In this document: positions 38,602-48,892 of the stretch, in pieces
Layout of the letters: each line of letters begins with the position of its first letter
How positions within the stretch are numbered: position 1 is the stretch's first letter
Assembly (NCBI RefSeq): GCF_026625885.1
Contig: NZ_CP113068.1
Coordinates: forward strand, 3,782,001-3,846,000
Reading direction: 5' to 3'
Source: Roseateles sp. SL47
GTDB lineage: Bacteria > Pseudomonadota > Gammaproteobacteria > Burkholderiales > Burkholderiaceae_C
DNA: 64,000 bases
The notes under the pieces: generated by a model
The model's database searches: none
Told to the model about the DNA's origin: nothing
What the model saw: only the letters and a program-made list of their open reading frames with translations
Position numbers and translations under genes: made by a program

Positions 38602-41600
38602 TCAGAACTTGTAGCGAAGCCCCAGCATATAGCGGCGGCCGGTCTGGGTGACCGAGAACACTTCCTGCTCGGTGCGGCCATGCTGGCGCAGGATGGAGTC
38701 GCCCAGGTTGATCACTTCCGCCTGCATGCTCAGCTTCTCGGTGAAGTTGTAGCCCACGCTGAGGTCCACCTGTGAATAGGGTTCGGTGTAGATGGGCGCC
38801 GAGCGGCCCAGCTGGTTGCCATCGTTCACCGCAGCCAGGAATTTGTCGCGCCAGTTGTAGGCCACCCGCACGCTGAACCTGGCGTTTTCATAGAAGCCCA
38901 CCAGGTTGGCCGAATCGCTCAAGCCCACCAGCGCATATTGCTGGGTGAAGCTCATCGGGTCGTACTTCAGGCCGGAGCTGACCTTGGTGTAGTTCGCCGC
39001 CACACCGAAGCCGGAGTTGCCGAAGGCATGCTGCACATTCAACTCGAAGCCCTTGAGGCTGTTGGACTGGGTGTTGGCCGGCACGGTGATCTGGAAAGTG
39101 GCCACCGGATCGTCCGGTTGGCCAACGATGGTGCCCAGCGCATGGCCGTTGCTCTCGCCGGTTTTGGTGACGCCGGGCTGGCCGTTGTAGCGGTTCAGGA
39201 TGTAGTCGCGGATGCAGGTGATGTCGCTCCCGCAGCCGCCGGTGGAAGCGGCCTCGTTGTAGTAACGGCCGCCGACCGGGGTGTGCAGGTTGAAGGGGGA
39301 GGCGGTCTCCAGGGTGGAGCCGATGTAGTTGCTGATGTTCTTGCGGAACACACCGGCGGCCACATAGCTGGAGCGGGCGTAGTAGTACTCCAGCGAGAAG
39401 TCGATGTTCTTCGACTTCAGCGGCTTCAGGTTGGGATTGCCCTGCGAGCCGGTGCCACCGGACAGGCGTGCCAGGTCATTCAGCGTCTGGCCGCCCTGGA
39501 TGGCGTCCCAGCCGGGCCGGCCGATGGTGGTGCCGTAGCTGGCGCGCAGTTTCACCTTGTCGGTGAGGTCCGCTTCCCAGTCGATGCTGGGCAACCAGTA
39601 GCTGTACTTGCCGCTGAGCGAAGTGAAGCCGGGGTCGCCCTTGAGAACGGTCAGCTCATTGTTGGAGCCCCAGGTGATGCCGGTGGCAATCGGCACCAGT
39701 GCGCTGGAATTCACTTTGGTGCGCTCGTAGCGCATGCCCAGCGTGGCGCTCATCGGCACGCCCAGTTCCCAGTCCCGGGTGTACTCGCCGTAGACGCTGG
39801 TGGATTTCTCGGTGGTGCGGCGGTCGGTGGAAAAGACGTCGGAGGCCAGGTACTTCGACGCGTCGCCCCAGGCGTCCGAGGCCAGCTGACGCACGGTGCC
39901 GAAGTCGAAGGTGTAGAACTGGGTGAACAGGCGAGGGTCGTTCACGCCATTGATCTGGCCGAAGTAATTGCGCAAGTCCTGCGGAATCCAGACCGAGTCC
40001 GGATAGTTCAGGAAGCCGTTTTCGGTGCCGCCCCAGTTGTCCAATTGGACATTGGAATAGGCCGAGCGGTTGCGCACCTTGGACAGGCCAAGACCGAAGT
40101 CCAGCTTGGACGCGTCATCAATGGTCCAGCTGCCGCGAATCTGCTGCTGGTCGACCGCCGACTTCATGTAGCTGTTGCGGAACGACGAGCCCGTGACCTG
40201 CTGCAGTGAAGCATCCCGCTGCGTGGTTGGCATGATCAGGATGGGCAGGTCATTGGAGAAGTCCACCGTGGTGATGCCGCGGTTGAAGCTGGCCGTGCCG
40301 ATGACGTTGTTGGTGCCCCAGGGGCCATCCGCGCCGGATTCGGCGGTGGAGTGATGCGCATCGAATTCGAAGCGCAACTTGCTCGAAGCCTTCCAATCGG
40401 CATTGAAGCCCAGCGACTTGTTGGTGTTCTTGGTGGCGAAGTCTCCGCCGGACATGGCCAGGTCGGCGGTGCCCGAGGTCACCAGCTCGGTGTAGGTGAT
40501 GGGGGCCGAGACCGGACCGTTGGTCCAGGAGCTGCTGGACGGGCCGAAGCTGAACCAGGCCGACATGTCGTTGCGGCGCGTATGCAGCTTGTTCTGCGAG
40601 GCGGTGTAGTCCAGCGTGGTGGTCAGGTCGCGGGTGGGGGCGAACTGGAACGTGATCTGGCCGTTGGTGCGTTCGCGGCGCACCCCGTTCATGTTGTAGT
40701 TGACGTTCTGCGGCAGCGAATAGACGTCGGACGCGCCAGGCCGGTTGGTGATGCGGTCGGCCCCGGTCTGGCCGGGCAAGGGGATGGCACCGTTGCCGGT
40801 TTCATCGCCCTTGAACGGCAACCAGCCGTTGGGTACCCCGGCGCTGTTGTAGCCCGCATCACGCCGCTGGAAGCTGCCGGACACGGCCAGGCCGAAACGG
40901 CCTTCATCAAAGGTGGTGCTGTAGATGCCGGAGACTTCCGGCGTGATCTTGTCCCCCGCGATGGTGTCAGGCAGGCGAGAGTTGCCCTGGTCATGCACGG
41001 CCTTGAGACCGATGCTGGCCACGGTGCGTTTGGTGTCCAGCGGGCGCGCGGTGCGGATGTTGATGGTGGCACCGATGCCGCCGGTCGGCGTGCTGGCGCG
41101 GCTGGTCTTGTAGACCTCCAGGGCCGACACCGACTCGGACGCCAGATTGGCGAAGTCAAAGGCGCGGGAGCTGGAGGCGGATGTGTCCGCAATCGACGAA
41201 GCCGGCATCTGCCGGCCGTTCAGCAGCACCAGGTTGAAATCCGGCCCCACGCCGCGCACCGTCACCCGTGACCCTTCGCCCATGGAGCGGTCGATGGACA
41301 CACCGGAGATGCGCTGCATCGATTCGGCCAGGTTGGTGTCCGGAAACTTGCCGATGTCCTCGGCCACGATGCCGTCCACCACGCCGCGTTGCTGGCGCTT
41401 CAGGTTGAGGGAGGTGTCCAGCGATTGTCGGATGCCGGTCACCACCACGGTGTCGAGCTGGCCGTCGCTCTTTGCGGCCGGTGCCGTGGGCGTCGAGGCC
41501 GCTGCGGAGGCCGCGCCTGCCGGAGCGGCGGGCGCCTGCTGGCCTTGCGCGTGTGCGGCGGCAGCAAAGAGCAGGGCGCAGGCCACGGCCACCGGGCGGG

Positions 41601-41652
41601 CTTGCAGGGGGCGTTCTGAACGGCAGGCACGCGTGTGCTGGACGGATTTCAT
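38602..41652 (-). CDS. TonB-dependent receptor (TonB-Xanth-Caul type)
   Basis: 1016 residues. Signal peptide (PVAVACALLFAAAAHAQ), a Pro/Ala-rich spacer, TonB box (LDTVVVTGIRQSLDTSLNLK), plug domain (VVDGIVAEDIGKFPDTNLAE and RISGVSIDRSMGEGSRVTVR), a long barrel and a C-terminal YMLGLRYKF with terminal Phe for outer-membrane insertion. This subfamily imports plant or fungal glycans in Xanthomonas and Caulobacter. A GGAGACA site precedes the ATG and a LacI operator stands 117 bp upstream. It would admit the glucoside to the periplasm. Confidence 0.95.
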   Translation of the reverse strand: MKSVQHTRACRSERPLQARPVAVACALLFAAAAHAQGQQAPAAPAGAASAAASTPTAPAAKSDGQLDTVVVTGIRQSLDTSLNLKRQQRGVVDGIVAEDIGKFPDTNLAESMQRISGVSIDRSMGEGSRVTVRGVGPDFNLVLLNGRQMPASSIADTSASSSRAFDFANLASESVSALEVYKTSRASTPTGGIGATINIRTARPLDTKRTVASIGLKAVHDQGNSRLPDTIAGDKITPEVSGIYSTTFDEGRFGLAVSGSFQRRDAGYNSAGVPNGWLPFKGDETGNGAIPLPGQTGADRITNRPGASDVYSLPQNVNYNMNGVRRERTNGQITFQFAPTRDLTTTLDYTASQNKLHTRRNDMSAWFSFGPSSSSWTNGPVSAPITYTELVTSGTADLAMSGGDFATKNTNKSLGFNADWKASSKLRFEFDAHHSTAESGADGPWGTNNVIGTASFNRGITTVDFSNDLPILIMPTTQRDASLQQVTGSSFRNSYMKSAVDQQQIRGSWTIDDASKLDFGLGLSKVRNRSAYSNVQLDNWGGTENGFLNYPDSVWIPQDLRNYFGQINGVNDPRLFTQFYTFDFGTVRQLASDAWGDASKYLASDVFSTDRRTTEKSTSVYGEYTRDWELGVPMSATLGMRYERTKVNSSALVPIATGITWGSNNELTVLKGDPGFTSLSGKYSYWLPSIDWEADLTDKVKLRASYGTTIGRPGWDAIQGGQTLNDLARLSGGTGSQGNPNLKPLKSKNIDFSLEYYYARSSYVAAGVFRKNISNYIGSTLETASPFNLHTPVGGRYYNEAASTGGCGSDITCIRDYILNRYNGQPGVTKTGESNGHALGTIVGQPDDPVATFQITVPANTQSNSLKGFELNVQHAFGNSGFGVAANYTKVSSGLKYDPMSFTQQYALVGLSDSANLVGFYENARFSVRVAYNWRDKFLAAVNDGNQLGRSAPIYTEPYSQVDLSVGYNFTEKLSMQAEVINLGDSILRQHGRTEQEVFSVTQTGRRYMLGLRYKF

Positions 41653-41768
41653 TGTTGTCTCCTGTTTTATGTCTCAGTCCTGTCCGTGACCCGCCTCTGA
41701 AGTCTCAGAGACCGATCCGGCAGGCTGGAGCCGATGGCTCGGCGAAATGAAGCGCTCTTGAAACGTCG

Positions 41769-41782
41769 TGAAAGCGCTTTCA
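41769..41782. promoter_or_regulatory. LacI-type operator before the TonB receptor gene
   Basis: TGAAAGCGCTTTCA, identical to the copies at 36042 and 47772. The rest of the 41653-41948 space shows nothing else that I recognise. Confidence 0.85.
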
Positions 41783-41948
41783 GAATGGGTCGAAATTTAT
41801 CTGCTTCGTGTACGGGGGCTCTACTGACTTTCCCTAGAAACGCCTCAGCACGGCGGCGAAGTTGAAACGCCGGGTGACGGCGTGTGCCTGCGCAGGCGAA
41901 GTCAGGGAAGGGGCGGCGAACTCTGGCGGGGTGCGGACGGCTTCACCG

Positions 41949-43058
41949 TCATGCGTAGACGGTCGGACCGGACGCTGCGGGCTCACTCAGCAACGAGGGG
42001 AGGGCCCGTGCCTGCTGATCAAAGGCCAGCGCGTCGGGCGCATGTGCCTTCAAACGCACCCGCTCGCCCACCCGCAGGGGCATGGCGGTCATCGCCAGTT
42101 TGGCGGTGAGCAGGTCGGGCACGCCCTCCACCTGCAGATGCAGCAGCGAGACATCTCCCAGATGTTCGGCCAACGCGATGGTGGCGGAAACACCGGTGGC
42201 GTCCGGCGTGTCGCCCTGAACACCGAGATGCTCCGGGCGCAGTCCCAGGCGCATGGCACCGGGCCAATGAGCGCCGCCCAGCAGGTCCCAGAGCTGGCGT
42301 GCGGCCGCCGGTGCGGCGGCATTCGGCCGTTCAATCAGATTGATGCGGGGCGCCCCCAGAAAGCCCGCCACAAAGGCATTGGCCGGTTGGCGGTACAGCG
42401 ACATGGGTGTTCCCACCTGCTCGATGCGGCCCTGATGGAACACCGCGATCCGGTCGCCCATGGTCATCGCCTCCACCTGGTCATGGGTGACGTAGATCAT
42501 GGTGGTGCCGAGCTGCTGATGCAGCCGGGTCAGTTCGATGCGCATGTCCACGCGCAGGGCGGCATCCAGATTGGACAAGGGCTCGTCGAACAGAAACACC
42601 TTGGGCTTGCGCACAATGGCCCGGCCGATGGCCACCCGCTGGCGTTGCCCGCCGGAGAGCTGCCGGGGCGTGCGGTCCAACAGATCGGTGATGCGCAGGA
42701 TCTCGGCGGTGCGCCGCACTTGCTCGTCACGCTCGGCGCGCCGCACACCGGCCATCTTCAGTGCAAAGCCCATGTTCTCCGCCACGGTCATGTGGGGATA
42801 AAGGGCATAGCTCTGGAACACCATGGCGGCCCCCCGGTCGGCCGGACGCTGCTCATTGGCCCGCACGCCGTCGATCAGCAGCTCACCGCCGTTGATCTCC
42901 TCCAGCCCGGCAATCATGCGCAGCGTGGTGCTCTTGCCACAGCCCGACGGGCCGACAAACACCATGAATTCGCCATCTCGCACCTCCAGGTCGATGCCCT
43001 GGATGACTTCGTTTTCGCCATAGCGCTTGCGCAGGCCGCGCAGTGTGACTTGTCCCAT
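41949..43058 (-). CDS. Sugar ABC transporter ATP-binding protein (MalK/UgpC type)
   Basis: 369 residues from the ATG at 43058. Walker [10 protein letters not shown] near 36, Q-loop [12 protein letters not shown], signature [14 protein letters not shown], Walker [14 protein letters not shown]-loop [11 protein letters not shown], then a TOBE/OB regulatory domain ([12 protein letters not shown]). Such C-terminal domains allow sharing among CUT1 importers. Last gene of the import operon, 19 bp after the GH1 gene. Confidence 0.93.
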   Translation of the reverse strand: MGQVTLRGLRKRYGENEVIQGIDLEVRDGEFMVFVGPSGCGKSTTLRMIAGLEEINGGELLIDGVRANEQRPADRGAAMVFQSYALYPHMTVAENMGFALKMAGVRRAERDEQVRRTAEILRITDLLDRTPRQLSGGQRQRVAIGRAIVRKPKVFLFDEPLSNLDAALRVDMRIELTRLHQQLGTTMIYVTHDQVEAMTMGDRIAVFHQGRIEQVGTPMSLYRQPANAFVAGFLGAPRINLIERPNAAAPAAARQLWDLLGGAHWPGAMRLGLRPEHLGVQGDTPDATGVSATIALAEHLGDVSLLHLQVEGVPDLLTAKLAMTAMPLRVGERVRLKAHAPDALAFDQQARALPSLLSEPAASGPTVYA

Positions 43059-43077
43059 GGAGGTCTTTCGTGGAGGT

Positions 43078-44508
43078 TCAGCCCTGGCTGCTGGCCGTCC
43101 GGCCGCGAAGGAAGTCCCGGAAGGCCAGCGCGCTGTCCTTGGGCGTGCGCTTCTGGGTGGCGTAGTCCACATGCACGATGCCGAAGCGCTTCTCGTAGCC
43201 GGAGGCCCATTCGAAGTTGTCCAGCAGGCTCCAGACCATGTAGCCGCCCATGGGCACGCCTTGCTGCAGTGCATCACCGACGGCGGCGATGTGGGTGTCC
43301 AGATAACAGGTGCGGTCGGCGTCATGCACCTGACCGTCCTGGCTGACCGGGTCCGGAAAGGCGCCGCCGTTTTCCGTCACATACAGGCGCCTGGCCTCCG
43401 GATAGTCCCGGTGCAGTGACACCAGCAGGTCGGTCAGGCCCTGGGGATAGATCTCCCAGCCCATGTCGGTCAGCGGCAGGCCGCTGTGCTTGGCATCAAA
43501 GCTGTTGTCGGCACTGGCCATGCCGCGCGAGTAGTAGTTGATGCCCAGGAAGTCGATGGGCTGCTGGATGAGCGCCAGGTCACCCGGCTGCACCTGCGGA
43601 GCGTCCTCGCCGAGGTGCTCCAGCACATCCAGGGGATAGTGGCCTTTGAACAAGGGGTCCATGTACCAGCGGCGCAGCTTGCCGTCTTCCAGCACAGCCT
43701 TGGCGCGGTCGGCTGCCGAGTCCGTGGCCGGATAGATGGGCGAGAGGTTGAGCACAATGCCCAGCGTGGCGGGCAGGTTCAGGGCGCGCAGGGCCTGGAT
43801 GGCACGCCCATGGCTCAGCAGCAGGTGGTGCGACACCTGGGCGGCCAGTCGGCGGTCCTTGAGGCCGGGCGCGAAGATGCCGCTTTCATGGCCCAGTTGC
43901 GCCACCACCCAGGGCTCGTTGTGAGTGGCGATGGAGGCCACCTTCGTGCCCAGGCGTCGGCCCATGCCTTCGGCGTATTCAACAAAGCGGTCCACCGTGG
44001 CGCGGGCCCCCCAGCCGCCGAGGTCCTGCAGCGCCTGCGGCAGGTCCCAGTGGTTCAGGGTGAGATAGGCCTTCATGCCACGGGCGCGGATGCCGTCCAC
44101 CAGACGCTCATAAAACGCCAGGCCGGCCTCATTCCACGCACCGTCGCCGGTGGGCCGCACGCGCGGCCAGGAGACCGAGAAACGATAGGCCTGCGCGCCC
44201 AGGCTCTGGATCAGATCCAGGTCCTGCTCCCAGCGGTCGTAGTGCTCGCAGGCCAGGTCGCCGGAGCTGGCATCGGCAATGGCGCCGGGCTGGCGGCAGA
44301 AGGTGTCCCAGATGGACGGGCCCTTGCCATCGCGGTCGTGGGCGCCTTCGATCTGGTAGGCGCTGGTGGCCACGCCGAAGACAAAGTCCGCCGGAAAGCG
44401 CCGGGCAGCAGCGGTGGGCAGGCCGCCGGTGGCGGTGGATGCCTCGGGCGAGGCGGTGGGCAACAAAGGGCTGGCGTTGGAAGGCGACATCGGTGCGTGC
44501 GGGTTCAA
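43078..44508 (-). CDS. GH1 beta-glucosidase
   Basis: 476 residues. Clan A glycosidase: [19 protein letters not shown] near 38, acid/base E198 in [16 protein letters not shown] near 320, nucleophile E379 in YVTENGGAF, and the sugar-site [20 protein letters not shown]. No signal peptide; a Ser/Pro/Ala-rich leader of ~35 residues precedes the barrel. It would split imported cello-, gentio- or laminari-oligosaccharides or aryl glucosides to glucose. Sits between permease and ATPase genes. Confidence 0.94.
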   Translation of the reverse strand: MNPHAPMSPSNASPLLPTASPEASTATGGLPTAAARRFPADFVFGVATSAYQIEGAHDRDGKGPSIWDTFCRQPGAIADASSGDLACEHYDRWEQDLDLIQSLGAQAYRFSVSWPRVRPTGDGAWNEAGLAFYERLVDGIRARGMKAYLTLNHWDLPQALQDLGGWGARATVDRFVEYAEGMGRRLGTKVASIATHNEPWVVAQLGHESGIFAPGLKDRRLAAQVSHHLLLSHGRAIQALRALNLPATLGIVLNLSPIYPATDSAADRAKAVLEDGKLRRWYMDPLFKGHYPLDVLEHLGEDAPQVQPGDLALIQQPIDFLGINYYSRGMASADNSFDAKHSGLPLTDMGWEIYPQGLTDLLVSLHRDYPEARRLYVTENGGAFPDPVSQDGQVHDADRTCYLDTHIAAVGDALQQGVPMGGYMVWSLLDNFEWASGYEKRFGIVHVDYATQKRTPKDSALAFRDFLRGRTASSQG

Positions 44509-44518
44509 GGAGGGACGC

Positions 44519-45397
44519 TCACTTCACCGCGCCCACGGTCAGGCCCGAAATGAGCTGACGGGAGCACAGGACAAAGAGCACGATCAGCGGCAGCGTGGCG
44601 ATGGCGGAACCGGCCATCATCGCGCCCCATTCGGTATCCACCGGGCTCTGCAGGCTGCGCAGGGCCAGGGGCAGGGTGTACATATCGGGCGAGCGCATCA
44701 CCACCAGCGGCCCGATGAAGTTGTTCCAGGAGGAGATGAAGGTGATGAGCCCCAGCGTGCCCAGGGCCGGCTTGAGCAGCGGCAGCACGATGCGGGCGTA
44801 GATGCCCAGCTCGCCGCAGCCATCGATGCGGGCGGCCTCCACCAGTTCGCGCGGCACCGACGAGGCGATGAACTGCCGCATCAGGAAGATGCCAAAGGCG
44901 CTGGCAGCGCCGGGGATGTAGAGCGCGCGCGGCTGGTCGATCCAGCCGAGCAGATCCATGATCATGAAGCTGGGGATCATGTTCATGAAGCTGGGCAGCA
45001 GCATGGTGCCCATGACCAGGGCGAACAGGGCCTTCTTGAACCGGAACTCATACATCGCGAAGGCATAACCGCCCATGGAGCAGAACAGCAGTGTCAACGC
45101 GGTGTTGCACAAGCCCACGTAGAGGCTCAGCCCGAGGTTGCGCCAGAACGGCAGCTTGCGGGTCAGCAGCTCGATGTTGTGCAGCAGGTCGTTCCCGAAC
45201 CACAGGGGCGGGGGCAGGCTGAAGATGTCGGTACGCGAGTGGGTGGCGAACACAAACATGAAGTAGAACGGCGCCAGCATCAGCAGCGCGCCGGCACCCA
45301 CCAGCAGGTAGGCGGCCCAGGTGCTCATCCGGGCGGAAGCTGTGGGGGCGGTGCGGCGCATCGTCGCGTCCATCGGGGTGGGGATCGTGGTGCTCAT
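44519..45397 (-). CDS. Sugar ABC transporter permease (MalG type)
   Basis: 292 residues, six membrane helices (first LLVGAGALLMLAPFYFMFVF). The EAA loop that docks the ATPase is seen in ELVEAARIDGCGELGIYARI near 195. CUT1-family inner-membrane subunit. It follows its partner permease by 7 bp and precedes the GH1 gene by 10 bp, so all are one operon. Confidence 0.92.
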   Translation of the reverse strand: MSTTIPTPMDATMRRTAPTASARMSTWAAYLLVGAGALLMLAPFYFMFVFATHSRTDIFSLPPPLWFGNDLLHNIELLTRKLPFWRNLGLSLYVGLCNTALTLLFCSMGGYAFAMYEFRFKKALFALVMGTMLLPSFMNMIPSFMIMDLLGWIDQPRALYIPGAASAFGIFLMRQFIASSVPRELVEAARIDGCGELGIYARIVLPLLKPALGTLGLITFISSWNNFIGPLVVMRSPDMYTLPLALRSLQSPVDTEWGAMMAGSAIATLPLIVLFVLCSRQLISGLTVGAVK

Positions 45398-45404
45398 GGG
45401 GGCC

Positions 45405-46343
45405 TCAGTCGTCCTTGCGGCGGAAGGCGCGGTGGGTGAGCCAGGTCAATGCGCCCACGATCAGGAACAACAGCCAGGACATGGCACTGGCGGCACCGAA
45501 ATCATTGAAGTCGAAGGCATTGCGGTAGAGATAGACCGCAGCGGTCATGCCGGCCTGGTCGGAGCCGCCTTTGCCACCGGTGAGGATGAAAGGCTCCTCA
45601 AACAGCTGCAGGCCGCCAATGATGCTGAGCGTGACACCGAAGAAGATCATCGGCCGCAGGCTGGGCAGCGTGATGTGGAAGAACTGCTGGAAGCGTCCGG
45701 CACCATCCATGGTGGCGGCTTCATACAGGTCCGGCGGGATGGTCTGGAGCGCGGCCAGGTACAGCACCACGTTGAAGCCCACATAGCGCCAGAACACCAG
45801 GGTGGCGATGGCCGGCTTGAGCGAGTCAGGATCATTCAGCCAGTCCACCGCGCCTGCGGGCAGCAGGCTGCCGATCAGCGGCCATTCCCGCAGGTGGGAC
45901 AGCGCCAGGTTGATCAGGCCGTAGTCGGTGGAGAACAGCGAGCTGAACAGAATGGCAATGGCCACCGACGAGGTGATGTAGGGCAGGAAATACGCGCCCA
46001 CCAGGGCATTGCGCCAGCGGCGGAACGCCAGATGCAGGAAGGTCGCCAGGGGAATGGCCACCAGATGCTGCGGCACGCCGGAGGCCACGGCCAGCCAGCC
46101 GGTATTGCGCAGCGACTTCCAGAACCATTCGTCTTCCAGCGCAAAGCGGAAATTGTCCAGGCCAACCCACTGCATGGCGCTCAGCCCGCTCGTGGGCTCC
46201 CAGCTGTGGAAAGACAAATACAGCGAAAACAGCAGCGGGAACAGGCCAAAGACAATAAACAGGATCAGGAAGGGCGCCAGCAGCGCGTAGGGCGCATAAC
46301 GTGGCGACAGACGCATCCAGTAGGGCCATTGAATTCGCATCAT
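45405..46343 (-). CDS. Sugar ABC transporter permease (MalF type)
   Basis: 312 residues from the ATG at 46343 (start Met-Met). Helices start at APYALLAPFLILFIVFGLFP; EAA loop in DLYEAATMDGAGRFQQFFHI near 220. CUT1-family inner-membrane subunit paired with the MalG-type gene. Ten bp after the binding protein gene. Confidence 0.92.
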   Translation of the reverse strand: MMRIQWPYWMRLSPRYAPYALLAPFLILFIVFGLFPLLFSLYLSFHSWEPTSGLSAMQWVGLDNFRFALEDEWFWKSLRNTGWLAVASGVPQHLVAIPLATFLHLAFRRWRNALVGAYFLPYITSSVAIAILFSSLFSTDYGLINLALSHLREWPLIGSLLPAGAVDWLNDPDSLKPAIATLVFWRYVGFNVVLYLAALQTIPPDLYEAATMDGAGRFQQFFHITLPSLRPMIFFGVTLSIIGGLQLFEEPFILTGGKGGSDQAGMTAAVYLYRNAFDFNDFGAASAMSWLLFLIVGALTWLTHRAFRRKDD

Positions 46344-46353
46344 GAGCCTCCTC

Positions 46354-47742
46354 TCAGCGGCGCGCACGCAGTTCCAGCAAGCGCTGGGCATCCGCCAGGG
46401 CGGTGGGAATGTCCTTGTTGCGGTCCAGCACCTTGTCCAGCTCGGTGTCGATGACCTCGCGGGCAAAGGCATCCTGCTTGTGGACAGGGAATGCGCGAAT
46501 GTGGCTGGCCGCCTCGCGCCAGTCGCGCCGGGCGCTTTGCCCGTTAAGGAAGGGCAGCGGCTGGTCGAAGAAGGGGTCGGTCTGGGCATCGACCAGGGCC
46601 GGGAACGCGTCCTGCGATTTGAAGGCGGCCAGTTGCTGGTCCCGGTTGAGCGTCATGAAGCGGATGAATTCATAGGCCATGGCCTTGCGGCTGGGGTCGG
46701 AGAGCCGGGGCAGCGCAAAGAAGGTGCCCCCGTAGGCGGCAAAGGCGCCCTCCGGCAACTGGGTGGCGCGCCAGCAGCCCCGCGTGTTGGGCGCCAGCCA
46801 GTTGTTCAGGTGACCGGCCAGCCAGGCGCCGGACATCTGGGTGGCAATGCCACCGCGCTTGAAGCCCTCGGTCCAGTCGGCGGACCAGGCGACCACGCGG
46901 GCGTCCAGCTGCTGCCGCCGCACGGCGCGGGACAGCTCAAAGGCGCGTACAAAGCGCTCGGAGGTGACGAGGGGGCGCGATTGCGCGTCGAAGTAAAGAC
47001 CTTCGCCCGGGGCCATGCCGGTGCGGATGAGGATGTCCTTCATGTCCCGCGCATGGGCCAGCAGGTAGGCGCCGGTGGTGGCCTTGATGCGGACCCCGGC
47101 GGCCACAAAACCTTCCCAACTGGTGGTCAGGTCCTTCTCGGTGAGGCCGGCACGGGCGAGCAGGTCGGTGCGGTAGAGCAGGGTGCCGGGGGCAATGTCG
47201 GCAGGCACTGCAATGATCGAGCCCTTGCCGGTGGTGGCCTGGTCAAAGGCATACCGGACAAAACGGTCGCGATCGCGGCTCAGGTCAAACGGGGGCGGAG
47301 ACAGGTCTTGCAGGCCGGTACCCTGCGCAAAGCGGCCGAGGTAGGGGACCTCCAGCGCCATCACGTCCGGCAGGCCCTTGGCGGTGGAGAGGGCCGTGGT
47401 CATGGCGGTGTGGTGGTCGTTGACCTCGCGGCTGAGTACCTTCACTTCCACGTCGGGATGGTGGGCATGCCAGGCCGGCAGGGCGGCGCGGACGATCTCG
47501 TCAATGGCCGGGAACGCGGCCACTGTGAGTGTCATCGACGGGCCGCCTTCGGTGGAGGCGGTGGGCAGTGCCGACGTGGGGGCCTTGATCGGTGGATGCA
47601 GGGATGAGGCGGACGGGCCCGCCCCAGGGGATGGCGGGGGCACCGGCGCTGCGGCGAGCACTCCGCTGATCGCCGCTCCGGCCAGGGCACCACCCGCCAG
47701 GGTCAGCGCAAGCGCCGACAGACATTGAACCCACCGCCGCAT
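46354..47742 (-). CDS. Extracellular sugar-binding protein of the ABC transporter
   Basis: 462 residues. Signal region LSALALTLAGGALAGAAISG, then a long Pro/Ser/Ala linker to residue ~68 before the type 1 binding fold: MTLTVAAFPAIDEIVRAALP, ALEVPYLGRFAQGTGLQDLS, GSIIAVPADIAPGTLLYRTD, AYGGTFFALPRLSDPSRKAM. The long linker may tether it away from the membrane. First gene of the operon, with the LacI operator 30 bp upstream of its start. Confidence 0.9.
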   Translation of the reverse strand: MRRWVQCLSALALTLAGGALAGAAISGVLAAAPVPPPSPGAGPSASSLHPPIKAPTSALPTASTEGGPSMTLTVAAFPAIDEIVRAALPAWHAHHPDVEVKVLSREVNDHHTAMTTALSTAKGLPDVMALEVPYLGRFAQGTGLQDLSPPPFDLSRDRDRFVRYAFDQATTGKGSIIAVPADIAPGTLLYRTDLLARAGLTEKDLTTSWEGFVAAGVRIKATTGAYLLAHARDMKDILIRTGMAPGEGLYFDAQSRPLVTSERFVRAFELSRAVRRQQLDARVVAWSADWTEGFKRGGIATQMSGAWLAGHLNNWLAPNTRGCWRATQLPEGAFAAYGGTFFALPRLSDPSRKAMAYEFIRFMTLNRDQQLAAFKSQDAFPALVDAQTDPFFDQPLPFLNGQSARRDWREAASHIRAFPVHKQDAFAREVIDTELDKVLDRNKDIPTALADAQRLLELRARR

Positions 47743-47771
47743 GAAGCGTGTCTCCGTGGTTGATCTTGTTA

Positions 47772-47785
47772 TGAAAGCGCTTTCA
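47772..47785. promoter_or_regulatory. LacI-type operator before the sugar ABC operon
   Basis: TGAAAGCGCTTTCA, third identical copy. Located between the binding-protein gene and the LacI gene, both on the minus strand, 30 bp from the former. Confidence 0.85.
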
Positions 47786-47869
47786 TCGTAGCGGTGAACA
47801 GCTTGGGGGCGTAGCAGGGTTATTGCTAGGCCACGAAGGTGAGGGCGCGCGGACGCGTGAAGGGAGGCG

Positions 47870-48892
47870 TCAGAGGGCTCGGGTGGACGAGCGGACGATC
47901 AGCCGGGGTTCCGGCAACTGCGCGGTGGGGCGTTGGCCGGCGAGCAGTTCCAGCAAGGCCTGGGCGGCGCAACGGCCCAGTTCCAGCCCGGCCTGATGGA
48001 TGGTGGTCAGTGGCGGGATGCTGTGGGCGGCGCCGGCCAGATCGTCGAAGCCGACGATGGAGACATCTTCCGGCACACGGATGCCGCGACGGTACAGCGC
48101 CAGCGAAGCGCCAAAGGCCATCTGGTCGTTGGCCGAAAAGATGGCGGTAAAGGGTTCTCGGCTGTTGATCAGCTGCTCCACCGCCAGTACGCCGCTGTCC
48201 TCATGGAACATGCCAGGCAAGACCAGCGCTGGCTTGTATTTGATGCCGGCGGCCTCCAGGGCAGCGCGGTACCCGCGCAGGCGCTCCTGGGCGTCCGGAT
48301 GAACCGGGTCGCCGGAGATGAAAGCGATCTTGCGATGCCCCTGGGCCAGGAGGTGATCGGTGGCCAGCCGAGCGCCTTCGAAATCGTTGAAGTTCAGTGC
48401 ATACAGGCCGGTGGCCTTGAGCGACCGCCCGGTGACGACCACCGGCATTTCTTTCGCCATCTTGCGAAGCGCCTCGTCGCTCAAGCGGCCGGTGAGCACG
48501 ATCATGCCGTCCACGCGCCGGGATCGCAGGGTGTCGATGCAGCGCTGTTCTTCCTTGGCATTCCAATGGCCGCTGGCGAAGAGCGGGCAATAACCGGCCG
48601 GGCCCAGCACTTCTTCAATGCCGCGCAGGGCGACGCCGTAGTAGGGGCTGTCCAGCGTCTGCGTGACCACCCCCACGCTCTGCGAGCGGCCGCCCGCGAG
48701 CAGCCGCGCGATGGGGTTGGGCACAAAGCCCAGTTCGGCAATGGCCCGGTCCACGGCGTCCTTCTTGTCCTGGCTGACCACGGCCGTGCCATTGAGAATG
48801 CGGGAGACGGTGCTGGGCGACACCCCGCTGGCTTCGGCCACCATGCCTAACGTCACCTTGGCGGATGGACGGGCGGTCTTGGTGGTCTTCAT
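47870..48892 (-). CDS. LacI-family transcriptional regulator
   Basis: 340 residues. N-terminal HTH with hinge: VTLGMVAEASGVSPSTVSRI and LGFVPNPIARLLAGG. Periplasmic-binding-like core: SVGVVTQTLDSPYYGVALRG, FNDFEGARLATDHLLAQGHR, FSANDQMAFGASLALYRRGI, SIVGFDDLAGAAHSIPPLTT. It is the only LacI regulator in the window and stands beside the operon with an operator, so it is the likely repressor of all three units, released by a sugar from the pathway. Confidence 0.93.
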   Translation of the reverse strand: MKTTKTARPSAKVTLGMVAEASGVSPSTVSRILNGTAVVSQDKKDAVDRAIAELGFVPNPIARLLAGGRSQSVGVVTQTLDSPYYGVALRGIEEVLGPAGYCPLFASGHWNAKEEQRCIDTLRSRRVDGMIVLTGRLSDEALRKMAKEMPVVVTGRSLKATGLYALNFNDFEGARLATDHLLAQGHRKIAFISGDPVHPDAQERLRGYRAALEAAGIKYKPALVLPGMFHEDSGVLAVEQLINSREPFTAIFSANDQMAFGASLALYRRGIRVPEDVSIVGFDDLAGAAHSIPPLTTIHQAGLELGRCAAQALLELLAGQRPTAQLPEPRLIVRSSTRAL

